Source: JBBDYG01 sp040901765 | GTDB lineage: Bacteria; Planctomycetota; Planctomycetia; Pirellulales; Lacipirellulaceae | Direction: 5' to 3' | Length of the DNA: 64,000 bases | NCBI GenBank assembly: GCA_040901765.1 | Contig: JBBDYG010000091.1 | Span: 29,311 to 93,310 of the forward strand | In this document: positions 62,931 to 64,000 of the stretch, piece by piece | Position numbering within the stretch: the stretch's first letter is position 1 | Layout: the number at the start of each line of letters is the position of its first letter | Program-made: the position numbers and the translations under genes | Notes under the pieces: generated by a model | What the model saw: the letters and a program-made list of their open reading frames with translations, nothing else | Told to the model about the DNA's origin: nothing | Database searches by the model: none

Positions 62931-63670
62931 AAGATTGGCTCCTTCAAACAAAAACCGCATCCCAAAACAAATCACATAAAACCCTTACTGGATGCACCGC
63001 AGGGGTTTGACCAAGGCCAAGGGCGTTCGTCAAACACGCGGCAGAAAAGATCCGACTGCACAGGATAGCGCGGTTCTTATTCTTAGGCAAGCTTCAGTGC
63101 AAGGCTCAAGGATAGTAAAGCTCCGATCATTGGGGAACGTTCAATTGTCGGTCCAAGACGTCCCGCCCGGCTCACTCACTCGCTGTTTGTAGGCGATTCG
63201 GTTGATGGTCGGAGCTCTATTGAAAAGTCGCTAAGATGGCGACAATGATGAATAATTAACTGCGAAATACCCACTCACCTGAGGGAAGTCGATGTCTGTA
63301 AATGACACTTCCGGTAAGTACCTACCACTTGGCATAGACCACTTGGGAGCATTGAACAGCTATTTGCGTACCTTGATGGGTTCTCCAAGTTTATAAAGCT
63401 GTCAAGCTGATTTACGAGTGAGACGTCCCAAGAATCGACCCTTGTAACACACGTTTTCTAGCACAAGAAATCAGTGCAAGAAAACGTCCGCTCGCAGCTT
63501 TTGACACAAATCTAGGGTGATGCCGTCTCTGGCTGCACCATCAATCCAAGGTACTTGATCTACCATCGATCTGCATCGAATTGGGGCTTCTCTGCTGCCT
63601 TCGTTACGCCCGGCATTTTGGCTCGGTAGTTGCTACAATGAAGGCATTGTCGTTTCCTTGGGGGACGGCT
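62931..63670. other. Gene-free stretch with one inverted repeat
   Basis: About 740 bp without a convincing gene. It contains ACGTTTTCTAGCA (63451-63463) and TGCAAGAAAACGT (63475-63487), inverted arms matching at 12 of 13 positions with an 11-bp spacer, which may be a binding or recombination site. It could mark the passage from element to flanking DNA. Confidence 0.35.
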
Positions 63671-63847
63671 ATGAACGACGTCACGCAAATCTTATCTCAA
63701 ATCGAATCAGGCGACCCAAGCTCCACCTGCACAACTATTTGCACGAGTGGCGCAACAGCTCGAACTACTAATCCTCGCCTCCACGGGTGGAGCGGCAACC
63801 ATTTCCAGTACATAGTGTTCCTCATTGATCGCGTCTTATCCGGCTAA
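63671..63847 (+). pseudogene. Truncated ECF sigma factor (planctomycete type)
   Basis: The first 16 codons, MNDVTQILSQIESGDP, are the standard N-terminus of the large planctomycete ECF sigma family. After that the translation loses all family resemblance and stops at 63847. A GGGGGA box precedes the ATG. The rest of the gene is missing, so this is a remnant cut by a deletion or insertion at about 63719. Confidence 0.65.
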
Positions 63848-63860
63848 ACTGGGGTAGCAC

Positions 63861-64000
63861 ATGTTTCGAATTCGGCCGCGTGTCATTGCCCTTGTTCTGA
63901 TGCTGCACCATCCGATGAGTGGTTGGGCCTTCGCCGAGGCAGCGATCGCGAACCAGCCGGCCAATGCGGCGCAGGTAACGGAGTTCACTATTCACGACGG
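63861..64000 (+). CDS. Start of an exported protein, cut by the window edge
   Basis: The start ATG 63861 follows the truncated sigma factor by 13 bp. The visible 46 residues contain a signal peptide (MFRIRPRVIALVLMLHHPMS, then GWAFA before the probable cut). Sigma factor genes of this family are often followed by an exported or regulatory partner, so this may be the old downstream neighbour. Family unknown. Confidence 0.5.
   Translation, partial: MFRIRPRVIALVLMLHHPMSGWAFAEAAIANQPANAAQVTEFTIHD

Overview
The window looks like planctomycete DNA (Pirellulales-like). It has a PEP-CTERM secreted protein, the N-terminus of a planctomycete-type ECF sigma factor, long Gly-rich export proteins and a tmRNA whose tag ends in ALAA. 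Most of it reads as a large integrated mobile element that also carries a complete plasmid-type replicon. The outer edges (1-2138 and about 63671-64000) look chromosomal or at least unrelated to the element backbone.

Left junction and transfer block (2.4-10.8 kb): an intact ssrA (tmRNA) gene is followed at once by a tyrosine integrase on the opposite strand, whose last ~39 codons are the complement of the tmRNA 3' end. This is the usual signature of integration into ssrA. Next come an AlpA-like HTH protein, a VirD4/TraD-type coupling ATPase, a small membrane protein, a MobF relaxase-helicase, a ribbon-helix-helix accessory protein and several small plasmid-type proteins. No mating-pore (VirB-like) genes are visible, so the element is mobilisable or its pore genes lie outside.

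Central block (10.9-27.8 kb): an operon encodes a membrane vWA protein, a tubulin-like protein and a ParB-like protein, divergent from an XRE regulator. Then follow a phosphoesterase, a helicase-nuclease of defence type, an AbiE toxin-antitoxin pair with a palindromic operator, a ParA/RHH partition pair, eight 19-bp iterons and a RepA initiator. This is a full theta-type replication and partition module.

Cargo block (28-36 kb): a PEP-CTERM metzincin-like secreted protein, a Cys-rich secreted protein, and then about 1.5 kb (30821-32318) with no credible protein gene. That stretch is packed with perfect hairpins, is preceded by a promoter-like sequence and ends in an intrinsic terminator. I read it as a giant ornate structured RNA, followed 45 bp later by a gene for an unknown basic protein. 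It is the most striking feature of the window.

Defence block (35-57 kb): a large MTase-containing plasmid protein with a DnaQ-like exonuclease, a type III-like restriction-modification pair coupled to a SIR2-HerA pair, a second tyrosine recombinase with a perfect dif-like palindrome beside it, a PLP-fold protein paired with a membrane protein, and a 1515-aa methyltransferase/strawberry-notch helicase that contains an overprinted small gene in another frame.

Right block (57-64 kb): a frameshifted DUF5131 gene, a leaderless nucleotidyltransferase/HTH toxin-antitoxin pair with an operator palindrome on its -35, small plasmid proteins, a stand-alone TSCPD domain protein, a PrimPol and a truncated sigma factor. 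No second copy of the ssrA attachment sequence was recognised by eye, so the right end of the element is probably outside the window.
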